Source: Methylocystis sp.
Lineage (GTDB): Bacteria; Pseudomonadota; Alphaproteobacteria; Rhizobiales; Beijerinckiaceae
Length of the DNA: 64,000 nucleotides
Assembly: GCA_022843405.1 (NCBI GenBank)
Contig: JALHNQ010000001.1
Coordinates: 108,297-172,296, forward strand
Direction: 5' to 3'
The translations under genes were made by a program, and so were the position numbers. Every line of letters starts with the position of its first letter. Position 1 is the stretch's first letter. Below, piece by piece: positions 26,218-34,781 of this stretch. The notes under the pieces are model-generated. The model made no database searches and was not told the DNA's origin. It saw only the letters and a list, made by a program, of their open reading frames with translations.

Positions 26218-27125
26218 GAGCGCACCCGATCCGGCGTTGTCTTCAACGGCAAGCGGTCTTTTTTAAGGAACCGCTCCGCGCGCGTGGCTTGCTCCGAGAG
26301 GAGCGGCCATGGCGGGATGTCATTGTCCCATTCGATCAGGGTCGCGACCGGTCCACGGCGCGCCAGGGCGCGGTCGTAGAGACGCCAGACTCCCTCCTGA
26401 ACAGGCGCGCAATGGGCGTCGATCAGCAGAGGATCGCCGACCTCGTCGACGTCCTCGGCGTATCCGGCGAGATGGATTTCTTTGACATCGAGCATCGGGA
26501 AGGCGTCGATATAATCGTCAGCCGAAAAGCCGAGATTCGTCGCGCTGACAAAGGCGTTGGTCACGTCAAGAAGCAGTCGGCATCCCGTACGGCGCACAAC
26601 CTCGCGCAGGAATTCGATTTCGGAATAGTCCGAGGACTGGAACCGCAGATAGGTTGCGGGATTTTCGAGGAGGATCGGCCTGCCGAGCGCCTCTTGAATT
26701 TCGTCCATATGGGCGACGACATGCGCCAATGTCGCTGCGTTATAGGGCAGAGGCAGCAAATCATTGAGAAAGCTCACGCCCTGCGTCGACCAGGCGAGAT
26801 GTTCCGAGAAGGCGGCCGGCGCGTAGCGATCGACAACAGACTTCACTCGGCGAAGGTGATCGCGGTCGAGACGCCCGGCGCCGCCGATCGAAAGTCCGAC
26901 TCCATGGATCGACAGAGGATAGTCGCGGCGCAATTGCATGAGCTGCGCGTGCGGCGGCCCTCCGGCGCCCATGTAGTTTTCGGCGTGGACTTCGAAGAAG
27001 CCGACATCGGGCGCCGAGGCCTCGATGTCGGAAAAATGCACGTTCTTGAATCCCACCCCCGCGCTAGCCGGCAGCGCGGACGCCGCACACGCGCGGGTTT
27101 GCTCGGGGACGGAACGCGTATCCAT
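26214..27125 (-). CDS. bufB: BufB, MNIO (DUF692) multinuclear iron oxidase
   Basis: This 303-residue TIM-barrel enzyme is of the DUF692 (MNIO) family, which uses two or three iron ions to convert cysteines of precursor peptides; for bufferins the product is a thiooxazole. Ligand-type residues are in place: H74 (SIHGVGLS), H109 (FSEHLAW), E154 (LLEN), D187 and N190 (LDVTN), H218 (EIHLAG), D237/H238 and E265 (IEWD). MbnB of methanobactin synthesis is in the same family, but the DUF2282 precursor and DUF2063 partner identify this as a bufferin operon. The ATG lies 6 bases after the bufA1 stop. Confidence 0.92.
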   Translation of the reverse strand: MDTRSVPEQTRACAASALPASAGVGFKNVHFSDIEASAPDVGFFEVHAENYMGAGGPPHAQLMQLRRDYPLSIHGVGLSIGGAGRLDRDHLRRVKSVVDRYAPAAFSEHLAWSTQGVSFLNDLLPLPYNAATLAHVVAHMDEIQEALGRPILLENPATYLRFQSSDYSEIEFLREVVRRTGCRLLLDVTNAFVSATNLGFSADDYIDAFPMLDVKEIHLAGYAEDVDEVGDPLLIDAHCAPVQEGVWRLYDRALARRGPVATLIEWDNDIPPWPLLSEQATRAERFLKKDRLPLKTTPDRVRS

Positions 27126-27131
27126 GCGGCC

Positions 27132-27413
27132 TTAGTTCGCGATGGGTTCGAGGCTGCCTTTGCCCTTGGGCGTCACGATGGAGGTGCATGTGCCCTTGGG
27201 AACATATTTCCATGCGCTGCCCTGATAGTCCGTCTTCGACGATCCTGCGCAGCTTGTTCCGGGACCCGCCGCGCAATCATTCTTGCCCTTCAAGGAGACG
27301 CCAAAGCACTTCTCCTGCTCGGCCTTCGCGGCCTTGGCCGTTTCGGCCAGAGAGCAGGCGGCGGCAAACGCGCCGGCGATAGCGAAGGCGGCGCAAAGCT
27401 TCTTATCCGACAT
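27132..27413 (-). CDS. bufA1: BufA1, DUF2282 bufferin precursor
   Basis: The 93-residue precursor has an N-terminal signal peptide (about residues 1-29, ending ETAKA) and a mature part with four cysteines at 36, 47, 55 and 76, in [22 protein letters not shown] and PKGTC. This is the DUF2282/BufA1 pattern. Modified cysteines bind copper in the periplasm and buffer excess metal. The start at 27413 is chosen for the AGGGAG ribosome site; an upstream in-frame extension lacks support. It leads the bufA1-bufB-bufC-doxX operon behind a SigF-type promoter. Confidence 0.92.
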   Translation of the reverse strand: MSDKKLCAAFAIAGAFAAACSLAETAKAAKAEQEKCFGVSLKGKNDCAAGPGTSCAGSSKTDYQGSAWKYVPKGTCTSIVTPKGKGSLEPIAN

Positions 27414-27520
27414 TTTGATCTCCCTCTGCTTCCGTGACTGATCCAATAGCCAGGCAATCAGTCGAATATCTGGCGTTCCTCTGCGCTTTCCCAAACGATC
27501 GCGCGCCTCTCAGGGGCCAA

Positions 27521-27546
27521 TTCGGCGCGCCGCCGCCAAAGGTTAC
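27521..27546 (-). promoter_or_regulatory. SigF-type promoter of bufA1 (GTAACC-N16-CGAA)
   Basis: On the minus strand GTAACC (27546-27541) is followed after exactly 16 bases by CGAA (27524-27521). This is the promoter consensus of Caulobacter SigF as I know it, whose targets are bufferin operons. The predicted transcript start near 27514 leaves a leader of about 100 bases before bufA1. Confidence 0.85.
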
Positions 27547-27689
27547 AACCGATATGGCCTGCAAGGCGAGTCTGCGAGATGGCGCGCCGACGGCTGATCG
27601 ACTAAAACTGCGCGATCGGACCCAGCGCTCCGGCGCAACATCGGCAGCGGCGGACCGAGCCAGGCAAATTCGCAGCGGACAGGGGCGAA

Positions 27690-28253
27690 TTGAGCGATAG
27701 GTTGAACGATCGGGAGTCTCGTTGGCGCGCATTGATGGCGTCGTCGCAGGACGGCGATCACGCGGCCTATGCCGAACTCTTGACCGATCTCTTTCCTGTT
27801 TTGCGCCGATTCGTCATGCGACGATGGCCGAATGCGCATGATACCGAAGATGTCGTTCAGGAAATCCTGGCGTCGATTCACACCGTGCGCCAGACATATG
27901 ATCGAAGGCGTCCCTTTACGCCCTGGCTCATGACCATCGCCGCGCGACGCGTCGCCGACGCGGCGCGAAGCCGTTATGCGCGCGCCCACGAAACGACGGT
28001 CGACGTTTTGCCTGAAACCTTTCATGGCGACGGCGCGAAATCCGAAGAAGAGGCAAGAGACGATCGGGAGGCGCTTCGCCGAGCGATGGCGACCCTACCA
28101 GCGAGCCAGCGCCGGGCGATTGAATTGATCAAACTCCGGGGTCTTTCGCTTGATGAAGCTGCTCAGGTCACTGGCAAGAGCGTCGGTTCGCTGAAAGTGG
28201 GAATCCACAGGGCGATCAAAGCGATGCGTCAGGCGCTGGCGCGAGATGGCTAG
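27690..28253 (+). CDS. sigF: ECF sigma factor, SigF/NrsF type
   Basis: This 187-residue sigma-70 family protein has region 2 (DHAAYAELLTDLFPVLRRFV to DTEDVVQEILASIH, with WLMTIAARRVAD) and region 4 (LPASQRRAIELIKLRGLSLDEAA with SVGSLKVGIHRA). It has the length of ECF factors and no region 3. It overlaps a DUF1109 (NrsF) anti-sigma gene, the Caulobacter SigF arrangement that responds to copper or chromate and oxidative stress. The first start is a TTG at 27690 after AGGGGCG; a TTG at 27702 is an alternative. It is divergent from bufA1. Confidence 0.9.
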   Translation: MSDRLNDRESRWRALMASSQDGDHAAYAELLTDLFPVLRRFVMRRWPNAHDTEDVVQEILASIHTVRQTYDRRRPFTPWLMTIAARRVADAARSRYARAHETTVDVLPETFHGDGAKSEEEARDDREALRRAMATLPASQRRAIELIKLRGLSLDEAAQVTGKSVGSLKVGIHRAIKAMRQALARDG

Positions 28254-28941
28254 GCGAATGTTGAACGAAGAGCTGATCAAAACCCTAGCGGAGAATTGCG
28301 CGCCCGTACGCCCGCTCGCGCATCCCGCGCGTCGCGCGCTCATGTGGTTTGCAGTTTCGCTATGCTACGTCGCAGTTGTCGTGGCCGTTATGGGCGTCAG
28401 GCCGGATTTTCTTGCCAAGATCGTCGACCCGCAGTTTGCGACGGAATTAGCCGCCGCGTTCCTGACGAGCATCGTGGCTGCGGCAGGCGCGTTCAGCGCC
28501 GGATGTCCGGCGCGACCGATCTGGGAGCGGTTCGCCGCCGGAATTTTCCTGTCTGTCTGGGTAGGCGCTCTCGTCGTTGGTTGCTGGAGGGATATTGACG
28601 CCTTTGGCCTGGCGGGGCTCCTGTCGCATTCGGACATTTACTGCCTCCCGACGATCCTCGCCATCAGCATACCGGCGGCGCTGTTGATCCTTTCGATGGT
28701 CAGGCGCGGCGCGCCCATTGCGCCATTCGTGACGATTGGTCTTGCGGCGCTCGCGTCGACGGCGCTGGCCGCTGCGGCCCTGCGTCTGTCCTTCAGACAG
28801 GACGCGGCGGTGTCGGTCTGCATCTGGCAGTTCGGCTCCGTCGTGCTCTTGACAGGAATCGCATCGCTTTTCGGCCGGCTCGTGCTGCATTGGACGATGC
28901 GCGACGAATTGATTGCCTCTTTCTTGGCGCATCGCCGCTGA
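28246..28941 (+). CDS. nrsF: NrsF-type (DUF1109) membrane anti-sigma factor
   Basis: The 231-residue protein starts with the short cytoplasmic segment MLNEELIKTLAENCAPVRPL that is characteristic of NrsF, followed by six hydrophobic helices. Cysteines lie in or near membrane segments (SAGC, VVGCW, IYC before LPTILA and VSVCIW), and pairs of such cysteines are needed for signal response in Caulobacter NrsF. It holds the sigma factor at the membrane until stress. It overlaps sigF by 8 bases; ATG 28258 is an alternative start. Confidence 0.88.
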   Translation: MARRMLNEELIKTLAENCAPVRPLAHPARRALMWFAVSLCYVAVVVAVMGVRPDFLAKIVDPQFATELAAAFLTSIVAAAGAFSAGCPARPIWERFAAGIFLSVWVGALVVGCWRDIDAFGLAGLLSHSDIYCLPTILAISIPAALLILSMVRRGAPIAPFVTIGLAALASTALAAAALRLSFRQDAAVSVCIWQFGSVVLLTGIASLFGRLVLHWTMRDELIASFLAHRR

Positions 28942-28976
28942 TGTCGCTTTCGGAGCGTTTACAGAAATCGGGGATC

Positions 28977-29014
28977 GGCGCGGAGCGGAGGAATAAAATT
29001 CATCCGTCCGCGCC
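28977..29014. terminator. Hairpin between convergent nrsF and bufA2
   Basis: GGCGCGGA (28977-28984) pairs with TCCGCGCC (29007-29014), with further pairing inside the loop and an AT-rich centre. It lies between convergent genes and may end both transcripts. Confidence 0.5.
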
Positions 29015-29020
29015 GCTTGC

Positions 29021-29287
29021 TCACATCTCGACGACCTTGCCGCCCTTCGCCTCGCAAGCCTGTGCCGATTTTTCCGGCACCCACCCCTGTCCCTTGCAGG
29101 AATTCATGCCCTTGCAGGCGTTGTTTGCGGTCTTGCAGAGGCTCGTTCCCTTGCATGAATTGATTCCGCCGCAATGGACGGACTTGCTCATTTTTTTGGC
29201 GAGCGCCGGCGCCGTCGCGGCGCCGCTCAGAACGAGGGCGATCGCGGCGGCGGCCATAGAGGCGCCAGAAACGATTTTGGCGTTCAT
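29021..29287 (-). CDS. bufA2: BufA2-type bufferin precursor (six cysteines)
   Basis: This is an 88-residue exported peptide. The second ATG (29287) is chosen because AAGGAG lies 6 bases before it but directly abuts the first ATG (29293). A signal peptide ends near APALA. The mature part carries cysteines at 39, 45, 51, 58, 64 and 78 (numbering from this start), mostly in repeats of the form N-S-C-K-G and K-G-x-x-x-C-K. This fits the BufA2 class of bufferin precursors. It has no bufB of its own nearby on its transcript and is preceded by a SigF-type promoter. Confidence 0.88.
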   Translation of the reverse strand: MNAKIVSGASMAAAAIALVLSGAATAPALAKKMSKSVHCGGINSCKGTSLCKTANNACKGMNSCKGQGWVPEKSAQACEAKGGKVVEM

Positions 29288-29357
29288 TTCCATCTCCTTG
29301 CAAAATCACGCTCGCGGGACGAGCGCTCCAGGCTCCATGGGGAACCTGCCGACGCTA

Positions 29358-29383
29358 TTCGTCGCCGCGAAGAATAAGGTTAC
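29358..29383 (-). promoter_or_regulatory. SigF-type promoter of bufA2 (GTAACC-N16-CGAA)
   Basis: On the minus strand GTAACC (29383-29378) and CGAA (29361-29358) are again separated by exactly 16 bases, as at bufA1. The predicted leader of bufA2 is about 60 bases. The two spacers do not match in sequence, so the agreement is not a duplication. The rest of 29288-29592 holds the start region of the adaptor gene on the other strand and nothing more that I recognise. Confidence 0.85.
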
Positions 29384-29592
29384 GGTGGCGCGTGTTTGAG
29401 GGCGAGCGAAAGCGATGGGCCGTCTGTGAGGATTCTGCCGATTACAAAACAGTCTGCGCGTTTCGGCAAAGCTCGGCAATCCGGCCGGTCGAGGCGCAAG
29501 TTGCGTTCTGGCGACTCAGCCCTTACTTCCTGCTCACGTTACGCGCCGGTCAAGAATGTTTGGTTTATGCGAGGGTCGAATCCGGAGGTGAG

Positions 29593-30792
29593 ATGACGCT
29601 GTTTGCTTTTGTGGCGGCGCGCGGCGGCGATGGTCAGGGGAGAGTTGCAGGCGCACTGCTTAAGACATTCGTGGCGCTGCTGCTTTTCGCTCCATACTCA
29701 GGCGCGCGCGCAGACGGCCCGACCCCCGAAGTTGTCGTTTCTCACCCTCTCGCTCGGACGATTCCGCGCTGGGATGAATATACGGGTCGTTTCGAGCCGC
29801 TCAAGCAGGTCGAAGTCCGCGCGCGCGTTTCCGGCGCTCTGGAAAAGATCAATTTCGCCGACGGACAGTTCGTCAAAGCCGGCGACGTCCTATTCGTCAT
29901 CGATCAGCGGCCTTTTCAGATCGCGGTCGACAGCGCGCGCGCGGAACTCATCCGGGCGCAGGCGCAGGCTGCGATGTCTGCTCGTGACTACGGGCGCGCG
30001 CAGGAAATGACGCAAGGCCGGATCATTACCGTGCGCGATGTCGATCAGCGAAAAGCGAGCAGTGAGATCGCCAAGGCGCAAGTCCTGAGCGCCGAAGCCG
30101 CGCTCCGAAACGCCGAGCTTAATCTTGAGTGGACCCAGGTTCGCGCGCCGATCTCGGGGCGCGTATCGGACCGTCGCGTCGATCCGGGAAATCTCGTTCA
30201 GGGCGGACAGGCGGGAGCGACCCTGCTGACGACAATCGTGACGCTCGAACCGATTCATTTCGTTTTCGACGCCTCGGAGGCCGACTATATTCGCTACGCG
30301 CGCGCGGCGGAAGGGCGCAAGGGAATGTCGGGCGAGTTGAAAAACTCCGTTTCCGTGCGGCTTGCCGATGAGACGGAATGGACTCGCAGCGGCGTCATGG
30401 ACTTCCTCGACAATCAGATCAATCGGCGCTCCGGCACCATCCGCGGCCGGGCCATTTTCGACAATAAGGACCACTTCCTCACGCCCGGCACATTTGGACG
30501 CCTGCGCCTGTTCGGCGGCGACGTTTCGGCCCTGCTCATTCCCGACGCCGCCATCGTCTCCGATCAAACCAGCAAGACCGTGCTGGCGGTGTCTAACGAC
30601 AATAAGATCGTCGCCAAATCGGTGACTCTCGGTCCCATTCATAGGGGCCTGCGCGTCATTCAGTCGGGTATCGACGCAAAGGATCGGATCGTGATCGGCG
30701 GGCTTGCGAACCCGATGGTTCGGCCGGGGGCGACCGTCCAGCCCAAGGAGGGCGAGATCAAGGAAGCGCCCGTCGCGGTCAGCGACCGTTAG
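29593..30792 (+). CDS. RND efflux periplasmic adaptor (membrane fusion protein)
   Basis: The 399-residue adaptor starts at 29593 behind CCGGAGGTGAG; the frame extends upstream without homology. The N-terminus is hydrophobic (about residues 18-37). The hybrid motif REVRARVSGALEKINFADGQFVKAGDVLFVID is a classic lipoyl half-domain, followed by a coiled-coil hairpin and the second lipoyl half (WTQVRAPISGRVSDRRV), beta-barrel and membrane-proximal domains. It links the inner-membrane pump encoded 21 bases downstream to an outer-membrane channel that is not in the window. No lipobox is evident. Confidence 0.92.
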   Translation: MTLFAFVAARGGDGQGRVAGALLKTFVALLLFAPYSGARADGPTPEVVVSHPLARTIPRWDEYTGRFEPLKQVEVRARVSGALEKINFADGQFVKAGDVLFVIDQRPFQIAVDSARAELIRAQAQAAMSARDYGRAQEMTQGRIITVRDVDQRKASSEIAKAQVLSAEAALRNAELNLEWTQVRAPISGRVSDRRVDPGNLVQGGQAGATLLTTIVTLEPIHFVFDASEADYIRYARAAEGRKGMSGELKNSVSVRLADETEWTRSGVMDFLDNQINRRSGTIRGRAIFDNKDHFLTPGTFGRLRLFGGDVSALLIPDAAIVSDQTSKTVLAVSNDNKIVAKSVTLGPIHRGLRVIQSGIDAKDRIVIGGLANPMVRPGATVQPKEGEIKEAPVAVSDR

Positions 30793-30813
30793 TCTTTAAA
30801 GACCAGGAACGCT

Positions 30814-33800
30814 ATGCGCATCTCGCATTTCTTCATCGAGCGGCCGATCTTTGCGGCGGTGCTGTCCGTGCTTCTGACTCTCGCGGGTGCGATCGCGCAA
30901 GGCGCGCTCCCCGTTTCCGAATATCCGGAAATCGCGCCGCCGACGGTCAATATCAGCGCGACCTATCCCGGCGCCTCGGCGGATGTGATCGCCGAGACCG
31001 TGGCCTCGCCGATCGAACAAGAGGTAAATGGCGTCGACGACATGCTCTACATTACGTCGCAATCGACAGGCGACGGACGCTTGTCGATCGATGTCGTGTT
31101 CAAGCCGGGCGTCAATATCGATCTTGCTCAGGTGCTGGTCCAGAATCGCGTTGCGATCGCCAATCCCCGCCTGCCGGAGGAGGTGACGCGCTTTGGCGTC
31201 GTCGTGAAAAAAGCCTCGCCGGATTTGATGATGGTCGTGCATCTGCTGTCGCCGGACGGCTCGCGCGACCAGCAATATATTTCAAATTACGCGACGCTTT
31301 ACGTGAAGGACGCCATCGCCAGGATTGAGGGCGTCGGCGACGCGCGCCTGTTCGGGGCAAGAGATTATTCGATGCGCGTCTGGCTCGATCCAGCGAAAGT
31401 CGAGGCGCGCGATCTGACCGCGGGCGACGTGGTCGCCGCGCTGCGCGCCGCCAATCTGCAAGTCGCGGCGGGCGCCGTCAATCAGCCGCCGGCCGCCTCG
31501 GCGGGCGCCTTCCAGCTTTCGGTGCAGACTCTCGGACGGCTCAGCACCCCGGAGCAATTCGGCGACATCGTCATCCGCGCCGACGCCGACGGCGAGATTC
31601 ATCTGCGCGACGTCGCGCGGATCGAGTTCGGCGCCCAGGATTATACGCTCAACGCCTATCTGAACCACGACGTGGCCACTGCGCTCGGCATTTTTCAGCG
31701 CCCCGGCTCGAACGCCTTGCAGACGGCCGAATCCATCAAGCAGGAGATGGAGCGGCTCAAAAAGAATTTTCCTGCCGGCGTCGACTATGCGGTCGTCTAC
31801 AACCCCACCGAATTCATCCAGCAGTCGGTGGACGAGGTTGTCCATACGCTGTTCGAGGCGATCGTCCTCGTCGTCCTGGTCGTCATCCTGTTCCTGCAGA
31901 CGTGGCGCGCGGCGATCATTCCGGTTGCGGCGATCCCAGTTTCGCTGATTGGCAGCTTCGCGGTGATGAAGGCCGCTGGACTGAGTTTCAATACGCTGTC
32001 GTTGTTCGGGCTTGTGCTCGCCATCGGCATTGTCGTCGACGACGCGATCGTCGTCGTGGAGAATGTCGAGCGCTATCTTGCGCAGGGACTTTCCCCCAAG
32101 GAAGCCGCCCACAAAACCATGGACGAGGTTGGCGGCGCGCTGATCGCGATAGCGCTGGTGCTCTGTGGCGTTTTCATCCCGACCGCCTTCATCAGCGGCC
32201 TGCAGGGCGCCTTCTACAAGCAGTTCGCGATCACGATCGCGAGCGCCACGATCATCTCGGCCTTCGTTTCGCTGACCTTGTCGCCGGCGCTCGCCTCGAT
32301 ATTGCTGAAGCCGCATGCGACGGAGGAAAACGCCAGCCATCGGCTGAGCTGGGCGCATGCGCCGCTGCGCCGCTTCTTCGACGCGTTCAACGCCAGTTTT
32401 GAATGGCTGTCGACGACATATGGCGCGGCGACAGGCCGGCTCGTCCGGCTTGGCGTCGTCATGCTCGCAATTTATGCGATCCTCATCTTTTTTGCTTTCG
32501 ATCTGTTGCGGCGAACGCCGACCGGCCTCATTCCGCAACTTGACCGCGGCTATGTGATCGCCGCCTTCCAATTGCCGCCGGGCGCGACGCTCGACCGCAC
32601 CGACAAAGTCATGCGCACGGCGACCGACGTCATCTTGAAACGCGCGGGCGTGAAGGACGCCGTGGTTTTCACCGGCTTCGACGGCGCGACCTTCACCAAT
32701 GCGCCAAACACCGGCGTGATTTTCGTCACGCTGGAGCCCTTCGAGGAGCGCGCGAAAAAGGGTCTGTCCGCCGTGCAGATTCAAGGCGATCTATACGCCC
32801 AACTGTCAAAGTTGACCGACGCTTTTGCCTTCGTGCTGCTGCCGGCGTCGGTTCCCGGCATCGGCACCGGCGGGGGCCTAAAGGGCTATGTGCAGGATCG
32901 CGCCGGGCGCGGTCTTCCGGCGCTCGAAGGCGCGACTTGGACGCTTGCCGGCGCCGCTGGGCAGTCGGGCGAATTCACCCAGGCGTTTACGCTGTTCAAT
33001 ACGCGCACGCCTCAAATCTTCGCCGACGTCGACCGCACCAAGGCCGAGCTCATCGGCGTGCCGATCTGGCGGGTCTTCGAAACGCTATCGATCTATCTTG
33101 GCTCGACCTTCGTCAACGACTTCAACATGCTTGGACGCACTTACCGCGTCATGGCGCAAGCAGACGATCCCTATCGCATGACGCTGCGCGACGTCGCCAA
33201 CCTCAAGACCCGTAGCGCCTCGGGCGCGATGGCGCCGATCGGCGCCGTCGCGACGTTCCGCGACACGACGGGCGCGTTCCGCGTGCCGCGCTACAATCTC
33301 TATCCGGCAGCGGAAGTGCAACTCAATCTCGCGCATGGCGTTTCGTCGGGCCAGGGCATCGCTGCGGTCGAAAAGCTTGCGGCGGAGAAGCTGCCGCAGG
33401 GATTTGGTTTCGAATGGACCGAAATCGCTCTGCAGGAAAAGCTTGCCGGACACACCGCCGTTCTCGCCTTCGGCCTTGCGGTGATTTTCGTGTTTCTTCT
33501 GCTCGCCGCGCTCTATGAGAGCCTGCTGCTGCCCGTTTCAGTGATCCTCATCGTGCCGATGTGCATTCTTGCGGCGATGCTCGGCGTGGTCTCCCGGGGG
33601 CTCGATCGCAACATCTTGGTCGAAATTGGCCTCGTCGTGCTGATTGGCCTCGCCGCGAAGAACGCTATTCTCATCGTCGAATTCGCCAAACAGGCGGAAG
33701 ACGCGGGCCAATCAATATTCGAGGCCGCCGTTACCGCCGCCCGCACGCGTTTGCGGCCGATTCTGATGACCTCGCTCGCGTTCATCCTCGGCGTGCTGCC

Positions 33801-34092
33801 GCTCGCCGTCGCTGAGGGCGCCGGCGCCGAGATGCGTCAGTCAATCGGCACGGCCGTTTTTTTCGGCATGCTTGGCGTCACTGTGTTCGGCCTGATCTTC
33901 ACGCCGACCTTCTATGTGGTCGTGCGCATTTTCGCGCGATATTTCCAACCGGCGCGCGCCGGCGGCGCCACGCCGGCGGCAGCGACGCCAGGCGGGAGTT
34001 TGGCGGAGGACATAGGCATTCACGAAGCGAAGAAGATCCACCTCGGCAAGGCCAAGAGATGGCTCGATGAAATTCGGCGCAGGCCGAAGTGA
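30814..34092 (+). CDS. RND multidrug efflux permease (HAE1 family)
   Basis: The 1092-residue pump has the AcrB/MexF architecture: start MRISHFFIERPIFA, twelve transmembrane helices in two repeats, and two large periplasmic loops. TM4 carries the proton-relay Asp pair in GIVVDDAIVVVENVER. The sequence RRTPTGLIPQLDRGYV opens the second half. The C-terminal tail of about 40 residues is longer than usual and basic. It probably expels hydrophobic compounds; the substrate cannot be read from sequence. The heavy-metal CzcA/CusA type is unlikely given the HAE1 motifs. Confidence 0.93.
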   Translation: MRISHFFIERPIFAAVLSVLLTLAGAIAQGALPVSEYPEIAPPTVNISATYPGASADVIAETVASPIEQEVNGVDDMLYITSQSTGDGRLSIDVVFKPGVNIDLAQVLVQNRVAIANPRLPEEVTRFGVVVKKASPDLMMVVHLLSPDGSRDQQYISNYATLYVKDAIARIEGVGDARLFGARDYSMRVWLDPAKVEARDLTAGDVVAALRAANLQVAAGAVNQPPAASAGAFQLSVQTLGRLSTPEQFGDIVIRADADGEIHLRDVARIEFGAQDYTLNAYLNHDVATALGIFQRPGSNALQTAESIKQEMERLKKNFPAGVDYAVVYNPTEFIQQSVDEVVHTLFEAIVLVVLVVILFLQTWRAAIIPVAAIPVSLIGSFAVMKAAGLSFNTLSLFGLVLAIGIVVDDAIVVVENVERYLAQGLSPKEAAHKTMDEVGGALIAIALVLCGVFIPTAFISGLQGAFYKQFAITIASATIISAFVSLTLSPALASILLKPHATEENASHRLSWAHAPLRRFFDAFNASFEWLSTTYGAATGRLVRLGVVMLAIYAILIFFAFDLLRRTPTGLIPQLDRGYVIAAFQLPPGATLDRTDKVMRTATDVILKRAGVKDAVVFTGFDGATFTNAPNTGVIFVTLEPFEERAKKGLSAVQIQGDLYAQLSKLTDAFAFVLLPASVPGIGTGGGLKGYVQDRAGRGLPALEGATWTLAGAAGQSGEFTQAFTLFNTRTPQIFADVDRTKAELIGVPIWRVFETLSIYLGSTFVNDFNMLGRTYRVMAQADDPYRMTLRDVANLKTRSASGAMAPIGAVATFRDTTGAFRVPRYNLYPAAEVQLNLAHGVSSGQGIAAVEKLAAEKLPQGFGFEWTEIALQEKLAGHTAVLAFGLAVIFVFLLLAALYESLLLPVSVILIVPMCILAAMLGVVSRGLDRNILVEIGLVVLIGLAAKNAILIVEFAKQAEDAGQSIFEAAVTAARTRLRPILMTSLAFILGVLPLAVAEGAGAEMRQSIGTAVFFGMLGVTVFGLIFTPTFYVVVRIFARYFQPARAGGATPAAATPGGSLAEDIGIHEAKKIHLGKAKRWLDEIRRRPK

Positions 34093-34093
34093 T

Positions 34094-34122
34094 TCAAGCG
34101 CGGCTTGGAAGGCCGCGCTTGA
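34094..34122. terminator. Long hairpin after the RND pump
   Basis: TCAAGCGCGGC (34094-34104) and its perfect complement (34112-34122) form an 11-base stem with a 7-base loop, starting two bases past the pump's stop codon. There is no T-tract on either side. It probably acts as a bidirectional terminator or 3' end stabiliser between convergent genes. Confidence 0.7.
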
Positions 34123-34129
34123 TGCGCGC

Positions 34130-34375
34130 TTACTGGAAATGTTCCGGGCGCAGCTTGGTGGAGCTTGCCGGGGCGAATTCGCGACGGCAGGCGGGGCTCA
34201 GCCGCGCCATATTCTGCTGTAGACAGGATTCGATTTCGTCGACGTCTGGAATGTCGGAGCTGCAGAATCTAAGGGCGTCGCCCATGCAGTCGGAGCGCTC
34301 CTGCGCCGTGCCCTGAGCCGCGGCCGGGGATGCGGCGAGCGCCAAGAGAAGCGAAAACGGAATGAGTTTACGCAT
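34130..34375 (-). CDS. Small secreted Cys-rich-repeat protein
   Basis: This 81-residue exported protein has a signal peptide (MRKLIPFSLLLALAASPAAA) and a mature part of about 60 residues. Four cysteines follow the pattern SDC-x7-FC, IESCLQQN and LSPACRREF, which resembles a single cysteine-rich repeat of the GLG1 type found in small alphaproteobacterial secreted proteins. Disulfides are likely. The start at 34375 is supported by AAGGAA; the frame extends 24 codons upstream without support. The function is unknown. Confidence 0.75.
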   Translation of the reverse strand: MRKLIPFSLLLALAASPAAAQGTAQERSDCMGDALRFCSSDIPDVDEIESCLQQNMARLSPACRREFAPASSTKLRPEHFQ

Positions 34376-34453
34376 GCTGTTCCTTTCACACCTATCGTTC
34401 TGAGAATTTGCAACACTGAGCGTAGAATCGTTCCCTAAGAAAAGCAAAGCGGT

Positions 34454-34774
34454 TCAACTAAGCTTCTCTTGTTGATCGCAACTTCGCGATAGCGCGAGGC
34501 CTTGCAGGGAGAGCGCGGCGCGCGTGAGCCGCAACAATTCGTCGAGCGAAGGATTGGACAGAGCGTCGCCGGACGGCTCGAAGCGGATGACGGGATCGCG
34601 CGTGCAGAGTCGCAGGCAGTCGCGCGTCGCGATCGAAAGCCTTGCGGAAGAAAGTTCGTCGGAGAAGGCTACCGCGAAACATTCTTCGACTGACGCGAGC
34701 AGCGCGCGGGCTTTTCTGTCGGCGTCGCAGCGCGGACCGACGCAGACGAGAAGACGAACAGGCGGAGGACTCAC
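34454..34774 (-). CDS. Thioredoxin-like [2Fe-2S] ferredoxin
   Basis: The 106-residue protein starts at a GTG (34774) eight bases after the glyA stop. It has the thioredoxin-like ferredoxin fold seen in NuoE-type domains: LLVCVGPRC near the start, then RDCLRLCTRDP about 45 residues later, giving four cluster cysteines (C-x4-C and C-x3-C). A DELLRLTRAAL helix follows. These proteins shuttle electrons or act in cluster handling; the partner is not evident. The alternative longer start would lie inside glyA. Confidence 0.75.
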   Translation of the reverse strand: MSPPPVRLLVCVGPRCDADRKARALLASVEECFAVAFSDELSSARLSIATRDCLRLCTRDPVIRFEPSGDALSNPSLDELLRLTRAALSLQGLALSRSCDQQEKLS

Positions 34775-34781
34775 GAGCGCC

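Noticed and set aside
24909..27413. Methanobactin operon (because of the DUF692 enzyme)
   Set aside because: The precursor is DUF2282 with four cysteines and the partner is DUF2063 plus DoxX; there is no mbnA, mbnC or mbnT. This is the bufferin arrangement.
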